64,000 nucleotides of DNA from contig CAJNDS010000065.1 of assembly GCA_905221605.1 (NCBI GenBank), forward strand, positions 176,001 to 240,000, in the 5' to 3' direction. This DNA comes from Symbiodinium natans. Its lineage: Eukaryota; Sar; Dinophyceae; Suessiales; Symbiodiniaceae. The notes under the pieces are model-generated. The model ran no database searches. It was not told the origin of the DNA and saw nothing but the letters and a program-made list of their open reading frames with translations. Positions 1 to 11,454 of this stretch are shown piece after piece. Every line of letters starts with the position of its first letter. The stretch's first letter is position 1. Both the position numbers and the translations under genes were made by a program.

Positions 1-300
1 TGTGCAAAGGGTAGCTACTCGAGTCAGCAAAGTTGAATTAGGTTTCCGCGAGCAGGCTTTCAGTCAATCAACTCCATGCTTTGCACCATGGCACACACAA
101 AGGGTTAAGATGGGAGAGTATTTTGTTTTTCTTTTTCTTGTGTCTCCTTTGCTTTATTTCTGCTTTTGCCTCGTTTTGCTTCTAGCCTTTGCTTGTTCTT
201 GTTTTTGCTTGTTGCTCTTCGCTTGACTCCCTTCCAGACCCATCATGCGAACATTGTTTTTGCAAAGCGGGGTGGGCTGGTGCGTCCGGCCCCACCCCAC

Positions 301-480
301 TGTTTTAAGCCGCGCAAGCTTGCTTCAAGTCCGACAAACCCCCGCCCCCTTCCCTGGCATTTTTAAGCCGTGCAAGCTTGCTTCGAAAGCATATGAATCC
401 TAAGCATACTCGTCATGTGAGCACTGCCTATGCAACCCCCCCCCCCCCGCACCTTGTTCTAGCCGCACAAGCTCGCTTCG
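301..480 (+). repeat. Degenerate tandem repeat, three copies
   Basis: A motif of the form AAGCCGYGCAAGCTTGCTTC occurs at about 303-326, 361-384 and, more diverged, 459-480. The second and third copies are also followed by similar GAAGCATRTGAATCCT tails. Spacing is 58 and about 98 bp. A run of about 14 C lies just before the third copy. No function is apparent; it reads as an old local duplication in non-coding DNA. Confidence 0.6.
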
Positions 481-520
481 CGAAGCATGTGAATCCTGTC
501 CAAACCCATCAACACGCACG

Positions 521-3421
521 GGGCCGGGGCGACAGTTCACATGAGCGGGTCGTTGAGCGTATACAAAGCAAGACGAGTAACCCCAAACATAACTCCGAAT
601 ACTAAAAATGCCTGAATGAATTCTGGACCCTTGTTACCATCCATGTCCCTGATTACGTGCGGGATCGTTATTTTTCAGCTCATGGGAAACTTGTGATAAT
701 GAAGCATCGTGGAGCATTGTTGCCTAATCTTCCAAGCCTACCCTGCAGGTCCCCACCTGACTAGGCTGGCGCTTGGAACAGATGTGCCGATGTGCCTATC
801 AGACTGTCCTACCTTGCCCTTGGACTCCCGATTGGAGCGAGGGAACTTTGGCAAGAATCAGCCAGGATAGCTCCGCGACGCCTCCTTAACGCACGATGGA
901 AGCTGGAGAGACAAAGCAACAGCAACATAGATCACGTTGGCTACTGGTACTGGTGCAGGGCTTATTTCGAAGGGCTTATTTCGAAGGTGGACATTTTCGA
1001 AGATCGGAACGGCTCGCACTGAATATCCTGGTTGGCAGTTCATGGTGTTTCGCATGGAAATGGCATCCATAGCATGTCCTTATTGGCGTGCATTTCAAGA
1101 TTCGTCAACAGTTCACCGGCAGGCATGCGAACACGTCCTTCGCCAATCAGTTGTTCCTATAGCCTTCAACCTGCAATGTTTTGTGCTAGATTGCTGAAGG
1201 ACGGACTGCGCCATGCGCCGCTGGGTACAAAAGACTCACATGCTCCCTTTTGCGAAACGTGCCGCAAAAGACTAACATCCAGCTGGGAGTTGTGCAGTTA
1301 CCTCGTCCTACATGATGAATACATGCTGCACAGATCTGCACAGAGACACAATGGCCAGAGTCGCGCTTACATCGCCTGCGAGAGCTGCTATATATACAGG
1401 ATTAAGATTTGCAGCGCAGATCTTCAGGAAGGGTCGTGGAGGCATGGTTCAAGCAGCACGGACGAACATGGCGGCCATTAGTGCATCCAGAAAACTTGGC
1501 CTCGCTTCGTCCATGGCAGCATAGATGCGCAGGCCTGTGCTCGCGCACAGTCGTCATTTCGTGCGGGTGTTCTGGTGTTCGAGTCTGCTTTTGCGACGAG
1601 GAGCCCCGAGCCGGAAGACACAGGGTTTGACATCGCCAGGCACCCGAACATTGAAGGACTGTCCGTCGAAATATCAAGTTCGTTCCCATACCAGAAAGCT
1701 GCAGTTGGTGAGCCGGCCATGATAGACGCATTCTCTGCCACAACGAGTAACGGAGAACATACAGCTGTGCATGGCCCTCGTGGTGCGCTCATGCCTAATT
1801 GCAAAGTGAAGCGCTTAACACCTGCGATGGAGCCCTTTAGCCCGAAGTTCGTAAACTGAAGCTCACATGAACCCTCATTAGGCTTCAAAAAGTCTCTGCA
1901 AGTACTTTCGTATGCATGTGCGGATGCATGTTGATTGCAAGCGAGTGTCAGGTGGTGTCGTGAGGAGTTGATTGACTCACGCCCAACTGACAAGGCTGCA
2001 TTGTGAGTCTTGTGCTCGACGCATTTTTTCTCGAGTGGTGCAGAACGGTCTGGGTGGGATCGCGGTTGACATTCGAACTTCGAAGAGGGATGGGGTCTTG
2101 CTGCCTGGTCAGGGTTGGGGATCGTGGTCTTGCAAGCTGGCTCAGGCCATGCATCCAGCTCTTCCAATCGCTCGTTGTCTCACCAGTGCTACAGATCTAC
2201 AGAACAAGAATGTCTACCGGCTTTTGCATCTTGGACAGTCACCAACATCGGCAGCTCAATGCTGGGAGGTTTTCACAGTGTGTCGTCACGGTGACTGCGC
2301 AAGTCCACTCCTCAGCTCTAAAACTCTTGGGAGGAAGTTTGAAATTACCTGCCTTGTCAGCAGCCGTTGACATGACCATTTGATACAGTATTGACCGTTG
2401 AGGGTCCGCCCGAGCGAAGATATAGAAGATCAATCCGCCACGCAGAGGGTAGCCAGGTCGCCTGGTACTTCTGCAACCGGGTTCCTACAGTTCCTAGAGG
2501 CAAAGTCGGAGAGAAGCTTAGACCGTCGGAGATCAGGTGCAACTGGTGCAAGCCCCGCTAAGCCCGAAGTGGTTCGGTCAAGAAACTTGCATCTGCCATT
2601 CGGCAATTCTCATTCTGCCATTATGCCATGTTGCATAGTATCCATTTTGCATGCAACGCAGGTATGGCGGGCTCGAGCGAGGCTGGAGGCGGGAGCTGGG
2701 GGATGAGCTGGGGCGGCTGCAATCACGTCGCGAAAGACTTAAGACTTAAGGTCTTGTGGCAGTCGAGTCCCTTGTGAAAAAGACACAAGACCTTGAAGAC
2801 GCGTCGTCTTAAGTTTGCGTGTCATCTTGAGGTCCCGTGTATACATGCGAACATCTGATGTCACAACCCCTGCAGTCAGCATAGGCACGCATAGACTACA
2901 TAAGGCTGCGCGCCCATCGACCCCACGAAAACCAGGGCACAGTTAGAGCGATTGCTCGTAGTATTCGCAGGCTTCTGAAGGGTCTCAAGTCTAAAGCAAT
3001 CTTGATCCCCACCAAATCAATGACCATCCAGTGAGTTTGCCTGTAAATTTGGAGGGAAGGATGTGTGGTGCCGCCTCTGACATGGCAATCTGGAGCTTGT
3101 TCTTCCACTTGACCGATCAGGATTTCAGCGGTTCCGCAACTCCTCACCTAAAGTCCTAAAGTTTTGCACACACAAAGCAGTACCGAAGGCCATGCAGCAT
3201 CTAAATGCTTATTTATATAGCTTGTGTGCAGCCGGTGGCAAAAATCTAGCTTCTTCAAGCAAGTTTACCTTGCCCAGAATTTTTCAGCACTAAACCCGAA
3301 CATGTAAGAGGCCTAGCGTTCTGGTGTGGGGCTTAGTCGAATAAAGTCCCGATCCTGAACCTTGACAGCTTCGAGACATTAATGAGGCAGGGAAGCTTAA
3401 AACGCATTTCCGGGCCCGGAG
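521..3421. other. No recognisable gene
   Basis: Both strands hold only short reading frames of the length expected by chance, plus one 229-codon minus-strand frame listed separately. A 59-codon plus frame at 895-1074 (starting MEAGETKQQQ) is open but has no recognisable domain. I see no clear splice-bounded exon or structured repeat here. Confidence 0.4.
1478..2167 (-). CDS. Unrecognised 229-aa reading frame (doubtful)
   Basis: This is one of the longest frames in the window that is not explained by a simple repeat. It is continuous from an ATG and has a mixed, non-repetitive composition. No domain, signal peptide or membrane segment stands out. The overlapping plus-strand frame at 1575-1859 also reads plausibly and ends near a GTTG|GTGAGC donor-like site, so the coding strand is undecided. 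In this genome, with known exons of 34-96 bp, a single 690-bp exon would be unusual. I list it because of its length only. Confidence 0.15.
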   Translation of the reverse strand: MEELDAWPEPACKTTIPNPDQAARPHPSSKFECQPRSHPDRSAPLEKKCVEHKTHNAALSVGRESINSSRHHLTLACNQHASAHAYESTCRDFLKPNEGSCELQFTNFGLKGSIAGVKRFTLQLGMSAPRGPCTAVCSPLLVVAENASIMAGSPTAAFWYGNELDISTDSPSMFGCLAMSNPVSSGSGLLVAKADSNTRTPARNDDCARAQACASMLPWTKRGQVFWMH

Positions 3422-3731
3422 TTTGGGGCTCAGTTTACTCGAGCCCAAAAGGCCTGACCTTTGTGCAAAACAAACCGAGTTAATCAGCAGTGACTCAGCA
3501 GTGTCGGATCACCAAGCCGAATCCCAAGACCTCCCAGAAATCGTAGTGCAAAAACATTCAGCTTGGAAGCTTTCTCGGCGTTGTTTTGTCTGGGAGGCTC
3601 TCCCCGCAGCGATATCAATCCTGTTCTTGCCGCCATGGAGGCGGCCGTGTCTCGTTTTCCGCTCTGAGCAGTTTGAGCAAAAAACCTGGCAGCAGCCTGC
3701 CCCTTACCAGGGGAAGAGCTTTAGGTTCTGA

Positions 3732-3920
3732 ATGTCAAGTTGTGATAGGTTTGCCAAGCTCATCAGTACCGGCCGGTCTCTCAGAATGCGGGAAGTTGCT
3801 GCACACGACAAGCCGATTCAAAGGCTGTTTGCCGGTGCTCGTGATCACTTTCAAGAAACATCCGCTTCGCCCGCTTCGCTTGATTCCCCAATTTGGTTTC
3901 GGAGCGAGAGGCCCTTGTAG
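3732..3920 (+). CDS. Possible exon, 62 codons, unknown product
   Basis: An open frame with protein-like composition (segments such as RMREVAAHDKPIQRLFAGA and SPIWFRSERPL). It is rich in charged and amphipathic residues and free of simple repeats. There is no recognisable family and no convincing splice-site pair. It lies about 170 bp upstream of the candidate N-terminal exon at 4089 on the same strand, but I cannot connect the two by phase. Confidence 0.15.
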   Translation: MSSCDRFAKLISTGRSLRMREVAAHDKPIQRLFAGARDHFQETSASPASLDSPIWFRSERPL

Positions 3921-4088
3921 CTTGCTCCACAGTTGGGGTTATAATAACGGATGCCAATGCAGCGACCGAGATGTCAAAGCCGCTAAACTGCTGAAACCTT
4001 GGGCCTCAACCCGCTGTCGAGATTCGTAGTATAGCATATTGAGATGTACGTAGTACAACAGTAGTACACTAAACAGCTAGACTAAATT

Positions 4089-4232
4089 ATGTTTCTTTCT
4101 TGGCTGGACCGATGGGCTTCTTTGGGCAAAGCCGCTGTTGCGAAACTCGCGCTTGATGCAGCAAGGAAATACTCGGTGCGCGTTGACCGCGGTGAGCCAC
4201 AACTTTGGCTTTTGGCGGTTGCAGTTTCGTGA
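4089..4232 (+). CDS. Possible N-terminal exon, unknown product
   Basis: An ATG opens a 47-codon frame with strongly helical, protein-like content (MFLSWLDRWASLGKAAVAKL, then ALDAARKYSVRVDRG). A good donor, CGCG|GTGAGCC, falls within it at about 4190, so the true exon may end there after about 34 codons. I do not recognise the family. No downstream exon could be matched by phase. The minus-strand frame here (4077-4394) is taken to be a shadow. Confidence 0.27.
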   Translation: MFLSWLDRWASLGKAAVAKLALDAARKYSVRVDRGEPQLWLLAVAVS

Positions 4233-6547
4233 AACTAGCTCTGGTGGATGGGGATAATGGGGCATGACGCCGAATGACCTCACAGCACCAGAGATGCGGT
4301 ATTGAAAACCATGACAAGCAGAGTCACAATCGTGATTCTGTCGCTGAGCAAGCCATAAGGCGAGACATCGAAGCAGGCAAGGAAAACAAAGCATAGATTC
4401 GTAAGCGTGCTACACCAATGCAGGTCAAGCGGCAAAGTGCGAACTTTTCGCAGTTGCGCGTAGAGGTTTTTGCCGAGCTACGATAGAAACAACGAAGACA
4501 CGCTAGAAATGAAAAGTAGGTGCTTAAGCAGGAGCCAAGGGTTGAACACTAAGATATGGAATAATGCAGTGGACGGACTCGCGCCCAGACGCGCGCAGCG
4601 ACGATCTAGTACTGTCGCTTCTGCGCAGGTCGTCGAGTACAAGTGACGGATTGCACATTGGTTTGGCTGGATGCTGTGGGGATTTTAGACAGCAAAAAGG
4701 TGGACAAGACTTGGCTGCAAGAACGGAGAGAGACGGGGGCCAGACTGGCAATTCTCCTGGAGCCGTGTTGCAGCACGGTCGCATGTCTTGGTCCCCACCG
4801 CAAGGTCGCAGACCGCAAGCCAACGGCAGGAGAAAGTGCGGTCTAAATGCGTCACACCGGCATCGGTAGCGCATACCTGTGCCCGTTGTGAAGACGACGA
4901 CGCGAGACGGCGCAGTCAATTATCGTCAAAGCACCGATGTCGCTGTGGAATCGTCGAAGCGAGACGGGCGAGTTGACGATCGCCAGGAGTGTGGACACCG
5001 ATTGTAGAAAAAGCCAGACGTGTTCAGAAGATATCATGCGGCCCCGGCTCCGCGCAAAGTACGGTCGACTTCCAGTTTTGAAGGCTTTAGTATGACACCG
5101 GGTTCTCGGGAACAGCTTGCCGGGCGAAACCGGAGGAGCCGAGCAACCAGGGGTGCCTTGTTCAACAGACCATACTGCACCATACGGTCGTAGATTGAGA
5201 CTGTCCCAGCAGGCGGAAAATCCCTAGAGACGAGCTCGACAAGTCGAGATTGGAATCATTGGAATTTCCAAGAAAGGAGATACGAGGAGGAGAAGGAACC
5301 AGGGAGACGGGAGCCGCAAGACACTGTCCAATTCCCGGGGCTGCAAGAAATGAGGAGAGGAAAGTATCTTTGATTCTGTCAACGCGAGCACCATTCGGTT
5401 TCTGACTTGGCAAAAAGCAGACATGAGGAGAGAGCAGATTATGAAGGCAGACGAAACCCTAAACACCATAAACCCTTTGCAGCGGATACTGCGAACGTAG
5501 GGGCCCCTGGATGTAGGCTCAGAAAAGCTTGGTGAAACTCGGCTGCTTGCAGTACTCCACAACATCGCTGGTGAGGGTCCGGTGCGATGTACTCGTGACA
5601 GGATGGTATACCTCGCCTCATGACAGAATTTATGGTGTTTGTAAGCGCGTTGTCGTCCTGTTTGCACAGTGACCTCACATAGACTCATGCTGTCATCTGG
5701 TATTTGATATTTTCCGTTTCTCCCTTTGCTCGTGTTGTGGACGTATCGCATCCCTGCAGTGTGGTTTCGAGGCTGCTAGGCAGGTGGCAAGAACAACCTT
5801 GCGGAATATTTTAATATTTCGTAAGGGGTGCTGCAGTTTCTGGGATGGAGGCTCCAGGTCTGGTTTTATGATTTGAGGCTGGATTAGGTTCAGGTGCTAT
5901 TGGGATGTTGGGCCGCTAGGACTTGCGGGTTCAGGGCTTAGAGGGTTTGCATGCTCGGAGGGTCGAAAAAACGGCCAGCTGTGAAGCCCGGCCACTGCAA
6001 CAGCCTGGAGGCAAAAGGGCTTAGAGGCTTAGAGGGTTTAGGGTGCAGGGATGTGCAGGGCCTGGTTTTCCTGGGGTCGACGGGGCCAAACACCCTGGAA
6101 GACGCACAGTCTTGTCCCCACGGGTTTGCAGGGCGGGGGAAGGAATGCGCGCAAAAACAGTCCTAAAAGTCAAGCAGTTCTTAGCTTCGATGGGTCTTTC
6201 AACATGCAATTATGTTGCATTCGCAAGTCTTCGTGTCAGTTTCATGTAAAAGCCCCGAAATCTTCCCGTAGCTGTCGGCGCGACATTGGGTTTAGTTGTT
6301 GTTTTGCCATAGCGAGTCTCGCTCTGTCCCGGAACGAAGTATCCTTCAAGGCAAATCACTTGAGTTTGTTTGCCGAACCGATTGCGTTGCTTCAATCTCA
6401 TGTCCTCCGGCACATGGATGCACGAAAAGTCTCGAAGTTCTACCTTGAAGCCCAGGCTGGACCGAACAATGGGCTCCAAGCAGGGAAACAGAACCGGATT
6501 CCCGAAATATTTCAGGAGCAAGTGCTAAATGCCTTATGCCATGAGCA
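4233..6547. other. No recognisable gene
   Basis: The stretch has only short frames on both strands, including a 175-codon minus frame at 5224-5751 with no family features. The text around 5900-6060 is rich in GGGTTTAG-like words but forms no regular array. Nothing else supportable was seen. Confidence 0.35.
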
Positions 6548-6645
6548 ATGCGTGAGCAGCTGAGGATGAGCCTTGAAATGAACCGCCACCTGGAGCGAGT
6601 GCTGGATGCCATGGGACATTCGGAAAGAGAGCGTTCAGACCTCAG
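6548..6645 (+). CDS. Possible coiled-coil exon, unknown product
   Basis: The segment reads MREQLRMSLEMNRHLERVLD followed by AMGHSERERSDLR, a heptad-like charged helix. It ends at a canonical donor, CTCAG|GTGTCGG. The upstream boundary is uncertain: the ATG at 6548 is preceded by several AG dinucleotides, so it may be an internal exon. Helical periodicity and the clean donor make it a better exon candidate than most frames nearby. No family can be named, and no partner exon was found. Confidence 0.28.
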
Positions 6646-7280
6646 GTGTCGGCTTAAACGGAAACCGCTGCTGACAGGGGCGAGCATATTGACATTGCAG
6701 ACGTGTGGGTTATTAGTGACTGTTATGTGACTGTTATGATCTGTTATGTCACTGTTATGTTCAGAGGCCGGGACAAAGGGCAAGGCGCCTCTTCCGAGCG
6801 CGCGGGCCTTGCGATTCAGCGCGTATGTGCTTTTGGCAGGTGTTTTCGCCACGGCCCTTCAGTGTACCCGTAGTCTGCCACGACGACCAGAAGTTCCGTT
6901 TCACTCACTTTGAGGCCACGATGCATGGCATACTCATCACCAACAGGCTGTCTTGCCCTCGCGCCTGCATTCATGCCTGGTACCTGCCGCATTTTGCGTC
7001 GCTTTAGCCTGGGATGATACATTTCGTGCGTAGCAGCTCCGACTGCAATTGCATTGCAACTGCATTGCAACCGCTTTCTCGACTCATGCTTCTAAGATCA
7101 TTCGCATGGCTTTTCGTCTATGAACGTGAGCACGCTGGTGTTGGCGCGCGTGCGCGTGGGTCGGTGTGTGTGCCTGCATTCTGTTAATGTTGTAGCCGCT
7201 GTAATTGATAGCCTCCAGGTGGGGAAGCCTCACAGACGACCTTGCGGCCCGAGAAGGCCGACTCTGCTTCCAAGGCATAT
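6646..7280. other. Non-coding or undetermined
   Basis: Frames on both strands are short. The minus frame at 6816-7070 contains a protein-like stretch (GLKVSETELLVVVADYGYTE) that I could not tie to splice sites. At 6715-6760 there is a small direct repeat of the word ctgttatg(t/a). Nothing else stands out. Confidence 0.3.
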
Positions 7281-7382
7281 GAGAGTGAGTGAGTGAGTGA
7301 GTGAGTGAGTGAGTGAGTGTGTGTGTGTGTGTGTGTGTGTGCGTGTGCGTGTGCGTGCGCGTGCGTGTGTGCGTGCGCGCGC

Positions 7383-7477
<95 letters not shown>

Positions 7478-7710
7478 TGGGTGTGGGTGTGGGTGTGGGT
7501 GTGGGTGTGGGTGTGTGTGTGGGTGTGGGTGTGGGTGTGGGTGTGGGTGTGGGTGTGGGTGTGCACGTGCGCGCGTGCGCGCGTGCGCGCGCGTGCGCGG
7601 GTGCGCCTGTGCGCCTGTGCGCCTGTGCGCCTGTGCGCCTGTGCACTGTGCCCTGTGCGCCTGTGCGCCTGTGCGCGTGTGTGCGTGTGTGCGTGTGCGC
7701 GCGTGAGTGT
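7281..7710. repeat. Compound GT microsatellite (GAGT, GT, GTGTGG, GCGCCT)
   Basis: From left to right the tract is (GAGT)n at about 7281-7316, (GT)n with GC interruptions at 7317-7470, (GTGTGG)n at about 7471-7560, GC-alternating DNA at 7561-7595, and a 6-10-bp GCGCCTGT unit at about 7600-7680. Alternating purine-pyrimidine DNA of this length can adopt Z-form. It keeps most frames open, so the His/Thr- and Cys/Val-rich frames across it are not genes. It is followed by (AT)n at 7739-7765 and another GT run at 7785-7801. Confidence 0.95.
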
Positions 7711-8211
7711 GTGTATGCATAAATGGTAGCATATGTTTATATACATATATATATATATATATATCTATATTTTATTTTTTTTTTTGTGTGTGTGTGTGTG
7801 TGCATGTCTGGGTGGGTGTGTGTGGGCGTGTCTGTGTTTGTCTGTGTTGGTGCTCTCTTTGGGCCTTTCCTGTTTCGCCAATTTCTTTCAGAAAAATTCA
7901 GATTCGGCACAGTTGCCTCAACTTTGCGCAGCCATCAGGGTCCCTCGACAGCTCCGGCCTTGCACGCGGAGGCCACCATCATCAGTGCTGCTTTCTGATC
8001 GGGGCACTTCCGACAGCTCAAATTTTTGGCACACAGGATTTGCATCATTTCCAAAAGCTGTGTGTGTGTGTAGGTAGCGATGCACGTAACTCTCGAGCCG
8101 CACGGTGCTGTAAAAGCTTGTAGCCTGGCACCATGTTAAGCGGCGTGCGTGCTGAAAGGGTGGTGGGTGCTTGGGGTCTGCTCGAGACACTCGTAGTCCT
8201 GGCTTCATCAC

Positions 8212-8667
8212 GTGAACGTCTTTGACGATATCTGCAGAGGGCGAGGCTACGACTCCAAGAAGTTAGCCTTGCATGCCGTTACCAGCGTGAGCAATTCTAC
8301 TGCTTCGAGTCGAAAGTCACTGGTCAGCTGGCGTGCGTCGGTGCCGCTTCAACAATTGTCACTTGCGACAAAGCCCCACTCGATAGAATTGATGTCCTTT
8401 TCTGGCTGCAGGTCGTACGTGCCCGAAGACGAAGAGCAGAGCTTCGCAGCAAAGGCGGCAATGTCTCTTGCATTTGGCGGCACCAGTCATGCAATCAGCT
8501 GGTCGTCACGGCACGTGCTGCAACGATGCATGCGGTGTCACAAAAGCAACGACAAAGCAGTAACGCACATTGTAAGTTTCGATCTTTATTCAGGGGCAAA
8601 CCGATCAGGACGGCGTATGGGGGCGGATGGCACACAGCCTTCGGCAAAGGCCGTCGAACCCCCTTAG
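8212..8667 (+). CDS. Unrecognised 151-aa reading frame (doubtful)
   Basis: A continuous frame from ATG running into the CTTCGTCGAA minisatellite, where it stops. Its composition is Ser-rich and mixed, with a few Cys (CMRCHKSN). No domain or signal peptide is recognised. The 3' end overlaps the first repeat copies, which argues against a conserved coding end. I give it for completeness. Confidence 0.15.
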   Translation: MNVFDDICRGRGYDSKKLALHAVTSVSNSTASSRKSLVSWRASVPLQQLSLATKPHSIELMSFSGCRSYVPEDEEQSFAAKAAMSLAFGGTSHAISWSSRHVLQRCMRCHKSNDKAVTHIVSFDLYSGANRSGRRMGADGTQPSAKAVEPP

Positions 8668-8925
8668 CCTTCGTCGAAACCCTTGGCCTTCGTCGAACCC
8701 CCCTCCCGGCCCTTGTGGCCTTCGTCGAACCTCCGGCGTTCATTTAGCCTTCGTCTAACCCTCGCGTTTGTTTTCGGGCTTTGTCTTGGCCTTTTGTATC
8801 GGCCTTCGTCGAACCCCCTCCCCCTTCGTCGAACCTCCCGGCCTTCGTCGAACCTTCGCCCGGCCCCCCGGCCTTCGTCGAACTTCGTCTCGGCTCGTTG
8901 GGATCCCGTGTCTTCGTCGAAGTTC
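8649..8925. repeat. CTTCGTCGAA minisatellite, about ten copies
   Basis: The core (G)CCTTCGTCGAAC recurs at about 8649 (partial), 8668, 8686, 8719, 8748, 8803, 8823, 8842, 8872 and 8912 with variable GC-rich spacers of 6-45 bp. The core is nearly self-complementary: TTCG and CGAA flank one T, so each copy can fold into a small hairpin. The irregular spacing differs from ordinary slippage microsatellites. Confidence 0.85.
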
Positions 8926-9388
8926 CCCGGCCATCCTGCTCTTCGGCCATCCTGATGTGTTTTCCCCTTATTTATGCAACAACAACTGTCTGGAGAGGTA
9001 TGCCGACCAGCATGTTGCAGAATTGATGTCATGCAGAACGATATTGAGGTAAGCCATCTGGACATGAAATCTCATAAATAAAATGGAGCATTTGCTCTGC
9101 CAACTTTTAAAGTGAAAGCAGCTTTTGGGCCCCTGTATTAATCCGAGGCAGTTTGCATTTTCCCCTTCGGTGCAAGCTGGTACGGGTTCCCTTCAACTTA
9201 CTTACGTTCCCCAGGATAGAGTGTCGAGGCAAATGGATCTTCCTCGAAGTCACTCCCGGCAGTTACTTTTGCCAGTGACACACTCTCCGGGCAGCCCCAG
9301 AGAACGCGTGCGGTCGTTTTACGTGATTGCTCTTGGGCCTTGTGCCGTTTCGACGGGGTGAGAATGGTGGAGATGGTGCACGGAGGCC

Positions 9389-9622
9389 TTGTGTCTGAAG
9401 CAGGGAGAACAGCGGATTGATTTCGTTGCCTACCTTGTCGGACCTCCAAAATACAACTGCCCGTCTCTGGCGTGTCTGATAGAAGGAGGATGCCTCCTGT
9501 TGCTTGTACTGCTCCTTGATCATGACATTCGATTGAGAATGTATGCCAAGTACACAGCGCAGCTACTGAGGCTGTTCGGAATAAAGCCTCCCAAATCACG
9601 CCACAGGCATGTCCACCTCTGA
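9389..9622 (+). CDS. Unrecognised 77-aa frame with one membrane-like segment
   Basis: A frame with a hydrophobic stretch, CLIEGGCLLLLVLLLDHDIR, flanked by charged residues and ending in a basic tail. It could be a single-pass membrane exon. The long minus-strand frame on the same bases (9198-9740) also reads plausibly, so the strand is uncertain. There are no clear splice sites and no family. Confidence 0.15.
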   Translation: MCLKQGEQRIDFVAYLVGPPKYNCPSLACLIEGGCLLLLVLLLDHDIRLRMYAKYTAQLLRLFGIKPPKSRHRHVHL

Positions 9623-9945
9623 AAGCCGCAGGACCAGCCGAAGTGCCCCGAAGGGCTGCGCAGGCCTCGCTACGCAGAGTTGGAGTTGAGTGCTTTGAGT
9701 GCGATTTAACAAATGAAGCCTCCATGACTCTGTGAGTCATCCGGAATCATTTTGAAGTTGACGCATCCGAGTTCTGCCTGGCCGCAGCCTGGGACACATG
9801 TGGAGAAGGTGCAGCCCAGACGAAAAGCATAGTTAAATGTGAAGCGATTGTAGCCAACTTTTGGAAGGCACCAGCGCAAACTTTGGAAGGGACGCTGCAA
9901 CACATCGTGGAGGCAGTTCTGAACGTTTTGGATTTGACAAGAGCT

Positions 9946-10567
9946 TCAGTGCAGGCTGATGCTGTGTGAGGGAGGCATGATTGCTTTCAGAGCTGTCGTG
10001 AGGCGGTTCAGCATACGTCCGGGAGCATGCAAGCTCCGAAAGCCATGCCGCGCCAGCAGATCGTCCTGATTTGTGGGTATTGTGGTATCGTCAGTATTGC
10101 AGATTGGTGACTGTTTTGTGATGTTTGTGACAACGACATCTGCTGCAGCAAGTTGTAAGCGCTTTACCTTCAGCCTCAGGTCTTCCAAGGGCCAGTCCCT
10201 GGACGTTTCCGATCGCAACTGGCCAACCCATGAAGACTCTGGGGATGCGCCCAGTACCCCTGCACGTGGCTCAAGTTTGAACCTGCAATCGCTGCAAGTA
10301 TCAGAAACCAGCACCAAACCCGGCACTCGGCCGTGTGGAGCGGATCCAACCGATGGAAGACCTCGTCCAGATCCACTAGGCAATGCGCTGGATGCTTCGG
10401 CTTCAGACTGGACCACCTCTGGAGTGCAACTTGACAAGGCATCAGGAGGCATCATGCAAGAGAGAGGCCATCAGTCACAAGGGCACAGATTTGACAAGAT
10501 ACTCGTAGAGGAATTACTGCAAGTACGCCATACAAAAGTGGATGTCCGATGGAAACATCAAGCGTAG
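9946..10567. other. Region with long open frames on both strands
   Basis: A 169-codon frame lies on the minus strand (9946-10455) and a 164-codon frame on the plus strand (10073-10567). Both have mixed composition and neither carries a recognisable domain. Because they overlap almost completely, at most one is real, and I cannot choose. It is flagged as possible coding DNA only. Confidence 0.2.
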
Positions 10568-10658
10568 CCATCCTGCTCTGACTAGCTGTTTTTAGTTGCA
10601 GTCAAGGAGGGGTCGGAAGAAGTCCCAGGCGTTCACTTCATGATACCTGTGATCCATT

Positions 10659-11252
10659 GTGATCCCCCACATCTGCGCAGTGGAGTGTCTCGTCAGGTAC
10701 GATGCCGCCTGTGCTCAATCTACCAAGGAGAAAGGAGAGGCCACAGTTCCTTTTGCGCCAACGCTTGCCGCAAGTGCTCGGGTCACAAGCTGCGAGGCAT
10801 CTCTTGGTTTGGCCACGTGCAGAGAGCCGGTATGCAATGCATCATGGCCGTGCGCGTACTATGCGGCAGTGGCCACACCAAAGCCGAACTGGGCGCCACC
10901 TATTACAAGCTCATCCGAATATGATCGGAACAGAGAGGGCTTGGCCGCCCAGCAGAAAGCGAAGAAGCAAATGTTTAGCGTCAGCGCGCAGGACATCAAC
11001 ACTGGCGGTAGCGTCCAGAACACATTCGAAGCGGACAGGTTTCGCAGCACCGAAGCTGCGAGCAACTCTCAATGCCGATCAGCTGTTACAGCATCAGCAC
11101 AGAGTTGCCGGCCTGGTACCAGCTTTCAATGGTACGCTCCGGACTGGTATCCAGCACTGTCTAACCGAGATGTTGCTGAATTTGGTGTTGGGAAGGACAG
11201 CGACAGCTGCTTTGATCATCTCCCTGATGGCTGCTGGGTTGGGGCGGGGTAG
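10659..11252 (+). CDS. Unrecognised 197-aa reading frame (doubtful)
   Basis: Over 10702-10920 all three plus frames are open, and this is the longest together with the overlapping frame at 10702-11271. The middle part (SSEYDRNREGLAAQQKAKKQ) is charged and helical, and a Cys-containing tail follows. No family features are visible. Reading frames open in parallel usually reflect low stop-codon density rather than coding, so the call is weak. Confidence 0.18.
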   Translation: MIPHICAVECLVRYDAACAQSTKEKGEATVPFAPTLAASARVTSCEASLGLATCREPVCNASWPCAYYAAVATPKPNWAPPITSSSEYDRNREGLAAQQKAKKQMFSVSAQDINTGGSVQNTFEADRFRSTEAASNSQCRSAVTASAQSCRPGTSFQWYAPDWYPALSNRDVAEFGVGKDSDSCFDHLPDGCWVGAG

Positions 11253-11454
11253 TAGGCAGGATAGGGCATGAAATGCGAGTGACTTCGCCTGACTTCGCGC
11301 ATGTCTGGGAGGAGACGAACAATGCCCGCGAGCCCGACCTGCACCGGGTCTTGCGGGAGAGCCCAGAGGCCTTTGGATTCAGTGTAGTGTATAGTATAGT
11401 GATTGTAATGATAGTACAGGTGCAGGCTGCCTGCTGCGTACGGCTAGCAACAAC

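Noticed and set aside
2896..3147. Minus frame with an Arg-every-third pattern (LRPFRSLRILRAIAL) resembling a channel voltage sensor
   Set aside because: The plus strand over the same bases reads equally well as a basic helix after an AG acceptor, and no other channel segment or pore motif was found nearby.
7084..7746. Long His/Thr, Cys/Val and Pro/His frames on both strands
   Set aside because: They are translations of the GT-type microsatellite, which keeps most frames open; they are not genes.
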